NCBI RefSeq assembly: GCF_009727055.1 | Contig: NC_052350.1 | Coordinates: 38,785,513-38,849,512, forward strand | DNA: 64,000 bases | Reading direction: 5' to 3' | Source of the DNA: Benincasa hispida | Taxonomy: Eukaryota; Streptophyta; Magnoliopsida; Cucurbitales; Cucurbitaceae | In this document: one piece after another, positions 33,988 through 46,985 of the stretch | How positions within the stretch are numbered: the stretch's first letter is position 1 | Layout: every line of letters begins with the position of its first letter | Notes under the pieces: generated by a model | The model's input: only the letters and a program-made list of their open reading frames with translations | Told to the model about the DNA's origin: nothing | The model's database searches: none | Translations under genes and position numbers: made by a program

Positions 33988-36139
33988 TGATTACATACAG
34001 GAATGTATGTCATCTTAAGCCTTTTACTTAGAATTATGAAGGTTGTTAGGTAGAATATGTGTCAATCATGTTAGGAATTCACGAGAAAAAGAGTTTGCGT
34101 CGATCAGCATATCTAATCTCAGCTAACCCATTACTTTGCATTAATTATGCGTTCAATGTTCTATTTTTGTAGCTAATGTAGGAAATGAATGCAAACGCAA
34201 AAACTGGACCACCGCATAGACGACCGGATGGGGAGAAACACTCCATCGCCAAAGGAAACGCATTGATCACGCATGGATGTTGTGGTAATCAGCCGTATGT
34301 GTCCATCGCATGGGAGTTGCGCTCGTCAAGTGATTGTGGTCATCATGTAGAGTTGCGGTATTAAGCGAATGCAGCCATTGAATGATTGCGGCTATGCGAC
34401 AACACATTCTATTGAGATCAATGCAAGGTAGGTGGAATGAACACATCAACGCATCTACCTCTAGAAAGACCAAAAGATGATGTTAACATTTCACCTACCA
34501 TGCCGTTAGTGGCAAAGGTTCAGAAAGGACTAACGCGCCGAATGTCAGACTCAAAGCAGTCAAATTAATGTTGTCGGCGACCCAAGCTCTATAAATAGAA
34601 GTCGATGAGCAGAAATTCAAAGGATCCAAGGTTTTCGCCTGAGGTTCGCCTAGGGCAGATCCTTGCAATCCAGACAAATGCATGAGAAGATGGCTGAGAG
34701 TTCTTCACCTCCTTCATCCATTCCGAGTGACGACCGGAGCCTTCGATCGGAGCTAGATCTCAAGAGAGTCAGCTCCTCTGCCCATCCATGACACCACCGG
34801 CAACCTTGACGCACATCCACTGGGAGCAAATCTTTGCTTCCAGCCGGTCAATTCATTTCCCTTTGTTTTCTCATATTGTATTATATGACATTTTGGAATT
34901 AAGGAATTAATACAATCTGTTTTCAATGCATTTCTCTGTTCCTTCGACTCCATCTCCATCTTCTTTGCTAACATCTTTACTTTCATTGCAACACTTAGTG
35001 GGAGTGCTTGGGTATTGCATACTTAGTCATGTGGATTAGGAATATGAAGCATGTAGCAACCCATCTAGAGGTGTGCGTTGCTCGAGTGTGTGAGTAATCT
35101 TATTTGCTTAGTGTGAAGCTGCTGCAATGCCTGTCTATAGGCTAACGCATTGCTTGTCTATGAGTAAAGTCAGCAACAGTCAACTACCCGGGAGGATAAA
35201 TGGTTGGACGCATTAAGCAAGGCATGCATTGTTCACTAGAGATAGGAGTAATCTTGTGTCAACCAAGTTCATGTGTTTGTCTTGTTTTATGTTGTGCCCA
35301 ACACCCCTTTAAAGCTACTCGAGAGAGAGTCTAAATAAAGAACCTAATGACTCGAGAGAGCTAGGTTAGAATCTAGACTCTAGAGAGCGAGATTAGATCG
35401 GCATAAGCAAGAGATAGGGACTTAGAGATAAGCTCTGTCTGTCAACACTGCATCGCATGCACCCTAGGAATAGTATGATATTATGTGGTCGCCTTATTTG
35501 TGTGTGTGTCACTCTGTCATCGCATAAATGAGAATAGAGGCTTATGTGTAGGTCCTATAGACTTATCGCATATATCGCATGCGTTCTAGCATTAGAAGCC
35601 GTAGCATTCGCACCGAGAGGTGGTTTACTATTGTATGTATATTCCATGATCGCATGGCTTGCGTTGACTAAGGTTGCCCTTGCGGTCACTCTTAAGGGTT
35701 GCAATGAAATCATCTTCGCATTTTATCTATTTTCCCACACATTTATTTCATGTCAAGGTTTGTCATATCTCTACCTTTCATGCATATTCTCATTGTGTTG
35801 TCTGTTAGATAGGAGTAGGAGTAGGATTAACTTAGTAACATCCCCTCCATTCTTTTATTTAAACCGTCGCATGCACATTACCGCATACATATAGCTACAA
35901 GTCCCTGGGTTCGACCTCGAATTACCCAAGAAACTTGCGTTGGAATTATACTTGGTTCCAGCGTAAGAAAACTTGTGGCAAGACACATGGTCATCACATA
36001 CATTCGTTAACGCATTATCCGTCCAATGCATGATCATCGACGCATGACTATCAACGTATATCTTAGGAACATTCATCGCATACCGCGTCCACGGGATTTT
36101 GGTTTTCGAGTAAAATTGACTTCTAATTTCCCGCCATCA
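33988..36139 (+). mobile_element. Solo LTR, family C (2152 bp) with TSD GCCGA
   Basis: It begins TGATTACATACAGG and ends CCCGCCATCA, flanked by perfect GCCGA copies at 33983-33987 and 36140-36144. Removing it restores the RT reading frame of the host element. A TATA box (TATAAATA) lies at 34590-34597, which gives plus-strand orientation. The first 27 bp form a hairpin with a GGAA loop. A second copy in the opposite orientation is at 47647-49380. Confidence 0.94.
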
Positions 36140-37134
36140 GCCGACATTAAAGGTATTAGTCCCGTTGTATGCATGCATCGAATCTCTTTGGAAGATGGAG
36201 CTAAGCCTTGTCGACGGCCCCAACGGTGTCTGAATCCTATCTTGAATGAGGTTGCTATGAAAGAGGTCTTCAAACTCTTAGATGCAGGTATTATCTATCC
36301 TAACCCTAATAGCGAATCGGTCAGTCCTATTCATGTAGTGCCTAAGAAAATAGTTACTACTGTTGTTAAAAATGATGAGGGTAGTTTGATTCCTGTTAGA
36401 GTCTAGAATGGGTGGAGGATGTGTATAGATTTTAGGAAATTAAATGTTGTAATTAGAAATGACCACTTCCCCATTCCGTTTATTGATCATATGCTCAAAA
36501 GGCTTGTTGGAAAGCTCCTCTTCTGTTTTCTTGATGGTTTTTCTGGTTTCTATCAGATCCTGATAAATCAAGAGGACCAACAGAAGACGACATTTACATG
36601 TCCTTATGGCACCTTCACTTTCAGAAGAATGCCATTTGGACTATGTAACACTCCTGGTAACTTTTAGTGTTGTATGACGTCCATATTTTCTGAGTATATT
36701 GAAAAATGCATGGAGGTTTTTATGGGATGACTTTACTATATATGGAGACTCATTTGCTTATTGTCTGTTTAATTTGTCTAGGGTTCTAGAAAAATAAAAA
36801 TGCATTGAGTCTAACCTTATTCTGAATTTTGAAAAGTGTCATTCATGGCCTCTCATGGCATACCTTTAGGACATATAGTATCTGAGCATGGTATAGAGGT
36901 AGATCATGCTAAAATTGATGTTACTGCTAAGCTCCCTTACCCCACAAATGTGAGGGAGATTCATTCATTTCTTGGTCATGCAGGGTTCTATTGCAGGTTC
37001 ATTAAAGATTTCAGTAAGATTGCTCAACCGATGACCTCCCTTCTCCAAAAAGACGTGGCCTTTGTTTTTAATGACGAATGCAAGAAAAGTTTTGAAATGC
37101 TAAAGAACGTCTTGTCATGCACTCTAGTTATTTA
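36140..37134 (+). pseudogene. Athila-like reverse transcriptase, main part
   Basis: It resumes with ADIKGISPVVCMHRI and continues through VSPIHVVPKK, CIDFRKLN, FLDGFSGFYQI and RRMPFGLCNTP. The catalytic pair lies near 36725 (FM.DDF), with an extra base just before it that shifts the frame. The thumb/connection part shows KCHF-type residues, LGHIVS..GIEVD and IHSFLGHAGFYCRFIKDFS. Stops lie at about 36404, 36665, 36728 and 37132. The element is dead. Confidence 0.92.
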
Positions 37135-37610
37135 GGCTCCTCGGTGGGACTTTCCCTTTGAGATCATGTGTGATGCGAGTGACCATGCTGTGGGAGCAGT
37201 GTTGGGGCAGAAGATCGATAAGAAACATCACGCCATCTACTATGCTTTGAAGACCCTCAACCCAGCTTAGTGCAGTTACACCACGACGGAAAAGGAGTTT
37301 TTAGCTGTTATTTTTTCTTTAGAAAAATTTTGCTCTTATATTTTGGGATATGAAGTTACTGTTTTCTCTGACCATGCAGCTCTATGCTACCTGATGTCAA
37401 AAAAGGAGTCGAAGCCTAGATTGTTGAGGTGGGTTCTTCTCCTTTAGGAGTTCAACTTAAACTCCAAGACAGAAAAGGATGCGAGAATTCCGTTACTGAT
37501 CACCTGAGTAGGATTGTAGCATAGGGAGGTTGCCTCAATTCTGATGGAGACTTCCCTAACCACACTTTGATGCAGACAAATGGTATTTCTATGACTCCCT
37601 GGTACGTTGA
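37135..37610 (+). pseudogene. Athila-like RNase H region
   Basis: The region carries FEIMCDASDHAVGAVLGQ (about 37160-37210), [11 protein letters not shown], a VFSDHAAL block near 37365 and a [12 protein letters not shown] end. Stops lie near 37270 and 37446. It lies in the usual place between RT and integrase. Confidence 0.88.
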
Positions 37611-37613
37611 CAT

Positions 37614-38879
37614 TTGACCACTGGTAAGTTCCCGCATAGGATGAAAAAACATAGGCAAGATAAAACTAAAAGTGAGTCAAAATATTATGCTTGGGAGGAT
37701 CCTATTCTGTGGAAGTTTTGTTCAGATCAGGTAGTTAGAAGGCGTGTCCCTGATGATGAGTTCTTTTCTATTTTTGAATTTTGTCATAAGCATGCATGTG
37801 GAGGGCAGTTCAGTCCCAAAAGAACCGCCAAAAAAGTCTTAGATTCTGGTTTATATTGAGACACACTATTTAGGGATGCATACTTTGTTTGCAAAACTTA
37901 TAAGCGGTGTCAAAAATCTGGAGGGTTGTCCCGTAGGAATGAGATGCCACAATTCCCTATACTTTTTTGTGAGATATTTGATGTTTGGGGGAGTGACTTT
38001 ATGGGACCTTTTCCTTCTTCTTTTTGGTACAAATATATTTTATTGACAGTGGACTATGTTTCCAAATGGGTGGACGGCATAGTTACTAATGATGCTAAAG
38101 TGGTTGCAGGTTTTTTGAAGACTAACATTCTTAGCAGGTTTGGTTTCCCTAAAGTAATCATCAGCGATCAAGGATCACACTTTTGCAATAGAGTCATTGC
38201 ATCCCTGTTGAAGAAATACGGTGTCCAACACCATATTGCCACCCTATACCACCCTCAAACCAATGGGCAAGCGGAGGTGTCCAACAGGGAAGTAAAGACA
38301 ATTTTGGAAAAGGTGGTCAACCCAAGAAGGAAGGATTAGAGCCTTCAGCTTGATGACACTCTATGGGCCTACAGGATAGCTTTCAAAACTCCTATTGGAA
38401 TGTCCCCTTACTGGAAGGTTTATGGTAAGGCATGCCATCTTTCAGTTGAAATCTAGCACAAGGCTTATTGGGCTATCAAGAAGTGCAACTGGGACTTAGA
38501 GACAGCTGGGGAGGCCAGACTTCTACAGCTTCAGGAGTTGGAAGAGCTAAGGTTAGAATGTTTTGATAATTCCTTGATTTATAAGCAAAAAGCGAAAGAC
38601 CTTCATGACAAGATGCTTGCACCCAAGAAATTTCAAGTAAGGCAAAAAGTACTCCTTTATAACTCTCAGTTGAAATTTATGCCTAGTAAACTCCAGTCCA
38701 AGTGGATTGGGCCCTTTGGTGTTTCTCACGTTTATCCTTATGGTGCATTAGACATTGTTAATCTTGAGACAAGAAAAGTCATCAAAGTTAATGGGCACGG
38801 GTTAAAGGTCTACCATGATGGCGAGTCTTTGGATTGCTTCGACATCGCCAAGCGGTTGGACTCTTCGGTCTACATCTGA
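37614..38879 (+). pseudogene. Athila-like integrase and C-terminal domain
   Basis: The HHCC-type zinc region spans 37790-37910 (HKHACGG ... C..C), broken by a TGA at 37857. The catalytic core at 37926-38339 has all three acidic positions: VWGSDFMGP, IISDQGSHF and GQAEVSNRE. After a TAG at 38337, the core tail and C-terminal domain follow, with 38538-38879 open and ending in FDIAKRLDSSVYI. I see no further open frame for an envelope-like gene downstream. Confidence 0.9.
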
Positions 38880-39167
38880 AACAAGCCATCACGGTTGAGC
38901 AACCGACCATAAACATTTGCGCTACCTGGAGGCAGCAGGATTTAAATTTATTTGTTTTCTAGGATAGATTTCAATTCAGTATTTCTCTTTTTAATTTTCT
39001 CATTTATTGAGCCTAATTCTTTCTATTATTCTTGTTTGTAGGATTTTTGGGGAGAAAAAGAGTTGACCAGGATGCCCTACATCCTTCCTTCACCTCATTG
39101 TTAGGGAAGTATTCTGATCCCTCATGCTTTATTTCTAATCACAGTGGGGACAATGTTTATTTTAAAA

Positions 39168-39180
39168 TTTGGGGGTGGGA
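39168..39180 (+). other. Polypurine tract candidate of the Athila-like element
   Basis: TTTGGGGGTGGGA follows a GGGGACAATGTTTAT stretch about 300 bp after the integrase end and is followed by TGTTTGAA. It could be the plus-strand primer at the 3' LTR border. In Athila elements a similar G-rich stretch also occurs some distance before the true LTR, so the call is open. Confidence 0.45.
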
Positions 39181-41578
39181 TGTTTGAATTTTTGGGCCAT
39201 TTTTTCAAATTTTTGGGCTAAAATTTTTTTTTTATTGATGATATTATTTAGGGTCCTTGAGCGCTATACTCAGAAGATGCTTGCTTGCTTGTTTGTCTTG
39301 TTGTTGTGTTCCTTATGATGACTAGCCTATGACGCACTCGAGGAATTATTTTTGCATGAGAATAGGTCGAATGAAAGGGTTCATAATTTTCATGATATTT
39401 TTTAAAATTCTGCTTAAAATTTTTATTACATCTCCAAGTCCGTTGCATATCTATCTTGACCATGTACGGTTGCTTAGAATTTAATTATAAGACCATAAGT
39501 TTGTTCTCACTCCGATAGGCCTTGGTAATACATATTAGTCTTTTTAAGGTCCAATTCAGTAATGCATGCTTGAGATGTAGTCAATTGATATTACTATAGC
39601 AAGAAAAAAAATTAATGATAATCAGTTATTCATGTTTAGGGGTCTACTCCTCTTCTTCAAAGGGTATGATTAACTTGGGGTGGTCATGACACTCATGGTT
39701 TCCCTCTGAACTAAAGTATCCTAGAGGAATGAGTGAGCTTAGGCACTTTTGAAGGAAAATTGGCCTGTAGTTGGATGATTCGCATGACACCCATGTGGGC
39801 AAACCAAAACGAAAGTTGATTTCCTGAATTAGGTTTCCCCTTGTTATTGCAAAATATGAAAGAAAGAAAAAAAGTAATAGCATGTGAAAAAAAAGGCGAT
39901 GGTAAATAGATTTTTGACTAATCCAATGTTATGTCATTACCACTTTGAATTTAGGAAAGCAAATTCAAGATCCTTTGAGCTAGTGTAGGGGAAAATAAAT
40001 GGAAGATTCATAAGGCTATTTCGGGCTCGCTCTGGTTCAAAATAAATAACTTCAAGCTTGAACATACATTAATAATTTTAGCTACTTAATTTGGTTTAAT
40101 TGTTTATTTTGTAGGACTCGAGTATTCTACTTAAATCTTTACTTAGGAATGTTCCAGCTAATTAAACAACCTAAGTATAGGTGTTTATCCAAGTATAACA
40201 TTTATAATTGGATTTAACCTACGATGTCTAGGTAAAAAACCAATTTTAACACTTCACATCGCTCTCGTGTGCTCATAAAATCGGTTAATAACTCTCAATT
40301 ATTCAGCCATAATCCCCAGGTAGGAGGTGTTCCATAGACCGTCAACTTAAGTACCCCAGCCTTAGACAGAATTATATGCTGGTTGAGTTTGTAACCGTAT
40401 TTTACAAGACGTTGACCTATTTTAACTATTAAAACATATGGTTAACCTAAGTGAGCATGCAACTTATCTTTGTTATGGATTTTAATGTCTAATCCAATCT
40501 TATAACAACTTATAAAATAATAGACATACATTACATCCATAACATGCTTTTATATAACAATCATATAAACATTCATTCCATACATTTAATATAACAACTT
40601 ATATCAAAAGCCATGGAATCCTACACATGCATACTATACATTATAACACTTATAATATACTTGCAATGCATGTTACATGCTTATCCTATGGTGGAATTTT
40701 AAATCTACATGGCATACAATATGCACACAATAGATAAATTATTTAATTCACACATTCACAATGCATAATTAAATAAACACACTAAAATGGACCGGTTTTG
40801 GCATCCTAAGCTAGCTAAAAACTACACTTATTATAATAATAAGCAAAAACCAGCCCCGAACCGCCTCTAGACACTTCAAACTAGCCCGAACCACTTGAAA
40901 GAAACTTGAACCGGCCTTCAAAACAGCAAAACAACCCAAAATCGATCAAAACTAGTCAACCAGCTTGAACCGGATCGATCCAGACCATCTGGACCGGCTG
41001 AGCCTCCAAAACCAAGCGGGCGGGTTGGCTGGAGCTCCAAATGGACGGGTCGGCTGAGCAGGCGGGTCACGGGCTCAGTTGCGCGCAGGCGCTGGGCTGG
41101 CGAACAGACGCCTTGGACTGGGCTACGAACGCTTGGTCTATCAACACAGACTGGCGTAAGCCTGACGGGCCGCGCGCACTGGGCTTCAACCGGACGGACA
41201 GATTAGGTTGGGTCACGGGTGGGTCGCCGGGACTAGACCTACATGTGTCAGCACTTCCTCCGCGCAGATCAGGCACCTTCTAGGTCGGGTTGTGAGGCGG
41301 GTCTGTAAGCTAAAAAATTACCAAAAATGGAGTTGTCCTCTTTCCGAAACCGAGCAATTACAGCCTAATTTTGACTCTAATGACTCTAGCAAATTTACAG
41401 ACCCTTCACGACATGTTAAAGCCCATAAAAAACTGGGAAATTACAATAATTATTATAACCCAAGAGGAAAAACAGATGCCAAAACCAAAATTATCCATTT
41501 TAGAACACAAGCATTCATAACATGAATCAATACCCACTATATGCATAAATTAACCAAAAATTGAGTACTTTAAGCATG
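39181..41578. other. Non-coding retroelement-like DNA
   Basis: 39181 to about 40090 may be the 3' LTR or 3' spacer of the Athila-like element. From about 40090 to 41578 the sequence is non-coding. It becomes GC-rich at 40970-41290, with ORFs that look composition-driven. It lies just inside the primer site at 41579, so it is probably the internal, protein-less part of the minus-strand element whose LTR starts at 41592. Confidence 0.4.
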
Positions 41579-41591
41579 TTCTGATACCAAT
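41579..41591 (-). other. Primer binding site for initiator Met tRNA
   Basis: On the minus strand ATTGGTATCAGAA lies directly inside the LTR end at 41592. It fits the 3' end of initiator tRNA-Met, the usual primer of plant LTR elements, and shows that the element body runs to the left. Confidence 0.75.
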
Positions 41592-44500
41592 TGATGGAAC
41601 TAACACATGAACAGCGGAAGAAAAACAGATCTAAAGTACTCAAATTAGGTTAATTACAAAGATAAGCATGCAATAGAAACAAATAAAAGGGGGGAAATAA
41701 TACAACCTTTGTAGATTTTGAATCTTCTCCAAATTAGCTCCAATCTCCTCAAGAACGGTTCATAGACAACCAGAGAGTCTTTCCGACTATTTTCGACCTT
41801 AGAACAGGATGGTAGGATCCAGTAAGTGACTAATTTGAAGAGGAAAAAGCTAAAAATTTGAGAGAAAAATGGATGAGAGTATCACATAATCTCATCAATT
41901 TCCACTAAGGTCAAGAAGTTTTAAAAATCAATAAACACTCCCTTTTAAAGACCATTACATGCAAAACATGTAACTTTGATTTTGATGAGAATTTGACACT
42001 CAAAAATCCACTAACTCAAAGTGGGATTTAGTGGGTTAAGTGTCTTCAGATGAAGACAACACTTATCAATTCAATAGTCGGAATTTCTCACTCAGAAATG
42101 TTGGATCTTTCCACTAACTTGGTCAAAGTTTGATTCTTAAAGTCTGAAGTCAAAAAATTTGACTTTTTGACTTGCAAAAATAAAAAAAAATCAACAATTT
42201 GACTTCCATTGCATTTTTTACCTAGTCAACAATTTGACTTTTAATGCAATTTTGACCAATTCCATTTAATTTCAAAATTAGTTCTAATAATCAATTTTAA
42301 AATTAAATTAATATGAAATAATTAATTAAACAATTTAATTAATTTAATTTAATATTAAATCCAACCACTAATCTCATTTTATATGAATCCCTATTCATAA
42401 TATTGATATTTAAATCTTATTTAAATATCTTCTATTTTCTCTCTCTTTATGTTTAATTCACAATTAAACATTAGGTTAAATATATTGTATATATTAAACG
42501 CGTTGCTACAAAAATAGAATTTGAACACTTCAAATTCGTTCATCACATTGTTCTAAGGTTTAGTCCGATATAAGCTAGTAGGGGGACCTCATGGACCTAC
42601 AGATCATGGGCTCCAATGATCCGCGATTAACCGACTAAACTCTGTAACCTAATTAACCACCATTCATTAACTATCGGGTCACTCCACTAAAGCCCAGTAG
42701 TTGCACTCTCCTCATTATAGATATATTATGTCCACTCGATATAACCATGATTAGTAAGTTAATCCTTCATAGGTTGTTCGTAATAACTAGTCCAAAGTTG
42801 TTTTACCTCTAATAACAATTGGTTTGTGATCCAATCACTAAACTAAGTCCCTCTCGGGCCAATGAGAGGGTGGGGCTATAAACCCCGTACTCCATTTTCC
42901 TACATAAGTGACTAACAGGCATGCTAAGTAAATACTAAGGATATGTTAAAGTAAAGTTGTGAAAGGAAGTAAAGAAAGTAGGAAGATGGAGGAAGAAAAT
43001 TCTAAGTGTTGGAAATACCTAGTCATGGGTGAGTTTTAGATAGTTTAACAAGAGGAAAATTGGCTAAGTATGGAAGCCAAAAGTAGACATGCGATGATTG
43101 AGAAGTATGGACGCATGAGGTTGTGTGTGTAGCAACCAAGGCTTGTAGAGGTTATGTGAGGCTAAGTGTTGAAGACAAGGATAAACTATGCGTTGGAACT
43201 AAGGATGAATGCATGCGTTGAAGGATCTTGCATGATGCGTTGACAAGGCTTGCGGCAACTAAGGGGCTTAGGAGGTTGGGAGCTTAGGGGAAAGGTAGGC
43301 TGGGCGTTGGCACAAGGCCAGGCGCGGGCGAGGAAGCACTCAGTTGCGAGTGAGCAAGGCACTGGGCATTGAGACGTTGCGCGAGGGTGATCGTATAGGG
43401 CGTGACGCGGTAGACGATAGGCGTCAACGCTACATGATGAACGAGAGCGAGATCGTTGGGTGATGAGCATCAGCGAGAGATCCTTGAACGATGAGCTGCA
43501 CGATAGGCATTAGACGATAGGTTTTGGATGCTAGACGATGGGGTATGCGGTGTGTGCAAGGCTAGACGAAGAACGCAAGGCTGAGCGTTGAGGTTGGGCG
43601 TGCACGCTGGCCAGTGTGCGGCGTTGAGTGCAAGCCGTTGAAACTCGATGCACGCTAAAGTTATGCGATGAAGCGAGAAAGGCCTAACGCTTGGTTGATA
43701 TATTAAGACTAAGCTATGTGTGGGCTAGGACATGCATTGGCTTAGGAGTACACGACAAAAGAAGGGACGCGATAGCCTCTAAGTGAGCTATACGTTGGCC
43801 AAGTTGGACGATGCATTGTATGAAGAAGGCATGCAGCCATGTGGTTGCAAGCGTTGGCTTGGGAGCTGACCCTTGTGTTGATAACCAAGAGGAAAAGATC
43901 AGCTTAGTGATTGATCAGCTAAGCCAGCTGTCATGCTCAGGTTTGTTGTTATCCCTTTAAGAATGAGGTGGCAACTTGATATTAAAGGGTGTTGAAATGC
44001 CTTGAATCTGTTTGTTGGCGCTTCAAACAACCAAATACGGGGGTCTCACTGACCTTAGAGGTGTCGTTTTTTATGTAATTTCTGAAAATATTTTCTCAAA
44101 TAATATTGTTCTCCCTCTGCCCGTGGACGTAGCTAACACACTATTAGTGTACCACGTATATCTGTGTGTCGATCTTCTCTATCTCTATGTTCCTTTTCGT
44201 GTTCTTTAATTGTCGATTTCGTAACAAAGGGTAATCATGCAGTTGCTAGTTTAAAAATGAAAGCTAGAGTTCAAAGAGAGGGTTTGAGCAATTCACTCGT
44301 GCAAATGGAGTAATTTCATATCCATTCAAACCCTGAGTGTGTCTAGTTGCTGAGGTTGAATTTTCGGAAGGAAATTCTAGAGGAATCGAGCTGAAGAGTG
44401 AAGAATCCGGCTGAAGGTCGAGCTTTTGGGTAAACTTGAGCTAGTCTTGATTATTTGAAGATTTTGGCCTAACCACAAGGAATTCTGAGCTGAAATTTTA

Positions 44501-46985
44501 AGGTAAGCTTGCTAAGACATTTTAGAAAATGTATATAGAAGGAAATTTCTTTAGAAAAGGACTGAAAAAATTAATTATTAAAATTGTAAGTTGAATATGG
44601 AATCTTGAACAAGCAGGTAGCTATTTGGGTTGAACAAGCAAGCAACTTAAAGGGCTTGACGATGATGTTGAGCGCATGCGTTGAAGGCTGAGTTGGCACA
44701 AGGACGCATGAGAAGCGTTAGACCACGCAACGCATATTAAAGTTGTGAGCGCAACTACTGTGTGGGCGTTGGACCATGCAGGCCGGCGCACAAGGTGTTA
44801 GGCGCAAGGTTGCACTGGAGCTTGTGGGTGTGACCAGACGAACGCATGAGGCATGCATTGATGTGCCATATGACGGGCTCATGAGTTAAACGATTGGCGC
44901 AAAGGTTGCCATGCGATGAGCAATAGGTGTGGGCTGGAAGCTTGGGCGCATAGGAGGCTTGAATGCCTAAGGCAAGGCATGGATGCATGGTGAAGAAGTT
45001 GCTGCTTAGACAAGTTAAGGCATAAGAATTTGGCTAAATATTCAACACACAATGAGCTTAGCATTGAAAGGTTTAGTGACAAAAGGAGAAGTACATGAAG
45101 AGGATTGCCAAAGACTGTGAGTGATTTTAAATGTTTTAAATGTTTTAAGTAAATTGCTAATGCTTTATGAATGTCTAGCAATACATGTTTACTGTAACCT
45201 ATTTATGACATCTATTCTCAAATAGTTTCCAAGTAACGCATCTCTCATTAATGTTATGTTTATGCTATGTTTTTCAATGATCATGAGGATGCATTAGTAC
45301 AGAATGCTTTAGGGAAACTAAGTCATTAAGAGATAAGAATATGCAAGTTCAGCATCAGTAGCTCAATACTAAAGGATTAGATGAGAAGGTACTGAAGCAC
45401 AGTCTTAGATTTGGATAGCTCGATACTGAAGGACATAGAGAAGGTATTTGAGCAGCTCAATACTTAAGGACATAGAGAAGGTTTCTGAGCAGTAGTACTT
45501 AAGGTATGATGGTACTTAACTAAAACCACGTGCACATAAGGAAAGTTGTTATTGATAGTGTTGAGATTACTCCACACCAATTATGGATTGTAGTTGAGGG
45601 ATTGAGAAAAGGCTCTCTCTCAACTGAGGATGCAAATTATGTTTTTAGGAAGTTGAACAAAAAGGGATCCTTCCCAGTTAAGTAGTAATGCAGTTAAGCA
45701 TGGTAAAGAGTGAGCAAGAGGGCCACTCTAAACTAAGGCAAAGTTCAACAAAGCATAAAACGGTGCCATTTTATGTTAATGATTCTAGAAATAATAATAG
45801 TTTCCAAATTTATGTTTTTAGTTAAAACTTTCAGTCTTACTATCAGATTTATGTATGAAAGTTATATTTTAAAAGTTAGTCACTCACTGGGCTTCTAGCA
45901 CATGTTTTCAAATTTTCCTCTTAGGTAGCGGTCAGTTCCCAGAAGATATCTTTGTTGCTGTTCTGCCACTCAAAGACTCAAGTTGAAGGAAGCTTAATTG
46001 AGGACTGTGTATTTATTAGTACACATGTGTCTATCATATAGGGACTAGTGTTCTATTTTGGGCTCACTAAGTTGTAATATACATGTATGAACAATGTTAT
46101 GAAACCTTGTAAAATGATAATGTGTTAAGTTCTGAGTTAATTTGTTCAGTATGTTAATGAAATGTACGTATTCAAGGTTTAAAGCAAATTAAACAGGTTA
46201 GTTAGGCAGTAAGTGCCAGCAAAAGGGTTGAAAACTACTGCAGTCACAACTCCATCTAGGTTAAGAGGGTAATCTGGAGCAAGGTATGACAGAGGCCCCT
46301 TGTTCAAGACCTAAAGTCAACACTTAAGGGAATAACCTCTTTACTACCCCTAAAAGCGAGTAGGAGTGAGTTCCATCTTGCACTCTATGTCCCCAGCTAT
46401 CTACCCGGTCTTACCCTAAAATGGGAGACTTATTGAGCCGGCACTGTTGAGCCAATTCTCACCCATATAAATCTAAGGATAATCTCGAATAAACAGGAGT
46501 TCATAGTTAACTCAGGATTAAGGTCAAGTTACCTAGGTCATCGCTTTGAATAGTCAATCTTAAACATTAAATAGCGTTATAAAGTAAGAGTGACTTAATT
46601 CTTGGTCCGATCTTATGAAAACTCATTGCATAGGACACCCTACTTCTCATGTCAATACATGAACGAACTAGGATCACTTTGTTTGTAGCACTTTACAACA
46701 AATTGTAACAACTACAGAGTGGGTCACATCCAATAGTGTTACCAGAATAAGGCACTCAACCTTATTCGTATACTCTAGATCATTTTGACTATTTACTCGA
46801 ACATGTTCCACTCTTATGTCTCCACATAAAGTTCAAATACTCGTGTAATAGTCATGGATCTTTTAGTTTATTGAATTTATTTCTAAAATGAAATAAGCAA
46901 TTCATATATTCAATAACAACTTTATTGATTTATAGAATAAGTTTATTGTTTACAAACCACGAGTTTTAGGACATAAAACCCAACA
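41592..46985 (-). repeat. LTR of a minus-strand element, split by a nested LTR
   Basis: In minus orientation the LTR starts TGTTGGGTTTTATGTCC (ending at 46985) and ends GTTCCATCA at 41592, next to the primer site. The nested family B LTR at 42877-46291 interrupts it between ..GAGAGGGTGGGGC and CCCTTGTTCAAG... Without the insert it is about 1980 bp. The TGTTGGG...CATCA style is typical of plant Copia LTRs, but no coding sequence supports the superfamily. Confidence 0.7.
42877..46291 (+). mobile_element. Nested LTR, family B (3415 bp)
   Basis: The 5' end TATAAACCCCGTAC aligns with TGTAAGCCCTTG of the solo copy at 23276, and the 3' end GGTATGACA aligns with GGTGTGACA. The flanks GGGGC (42872-42876) and GAGGC (46292-46296) form a TSD with one mismatch. 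Shared internal landmarks include the GAGATTACTCCACACCAA and GTCACTCACTGGGC segments. It is 970 bp longer than the other copy, mainly because of GCGTTG/GACGATG-type repeats at 43170-43900 and 44640-44960. Confidence 0.82.

Noticed and set aside
41041..41525. GC-rich ORFs of 69-105 codons
   Set aside because: Composition-driven frames in the non-coding interior of an LTR element; no family match.
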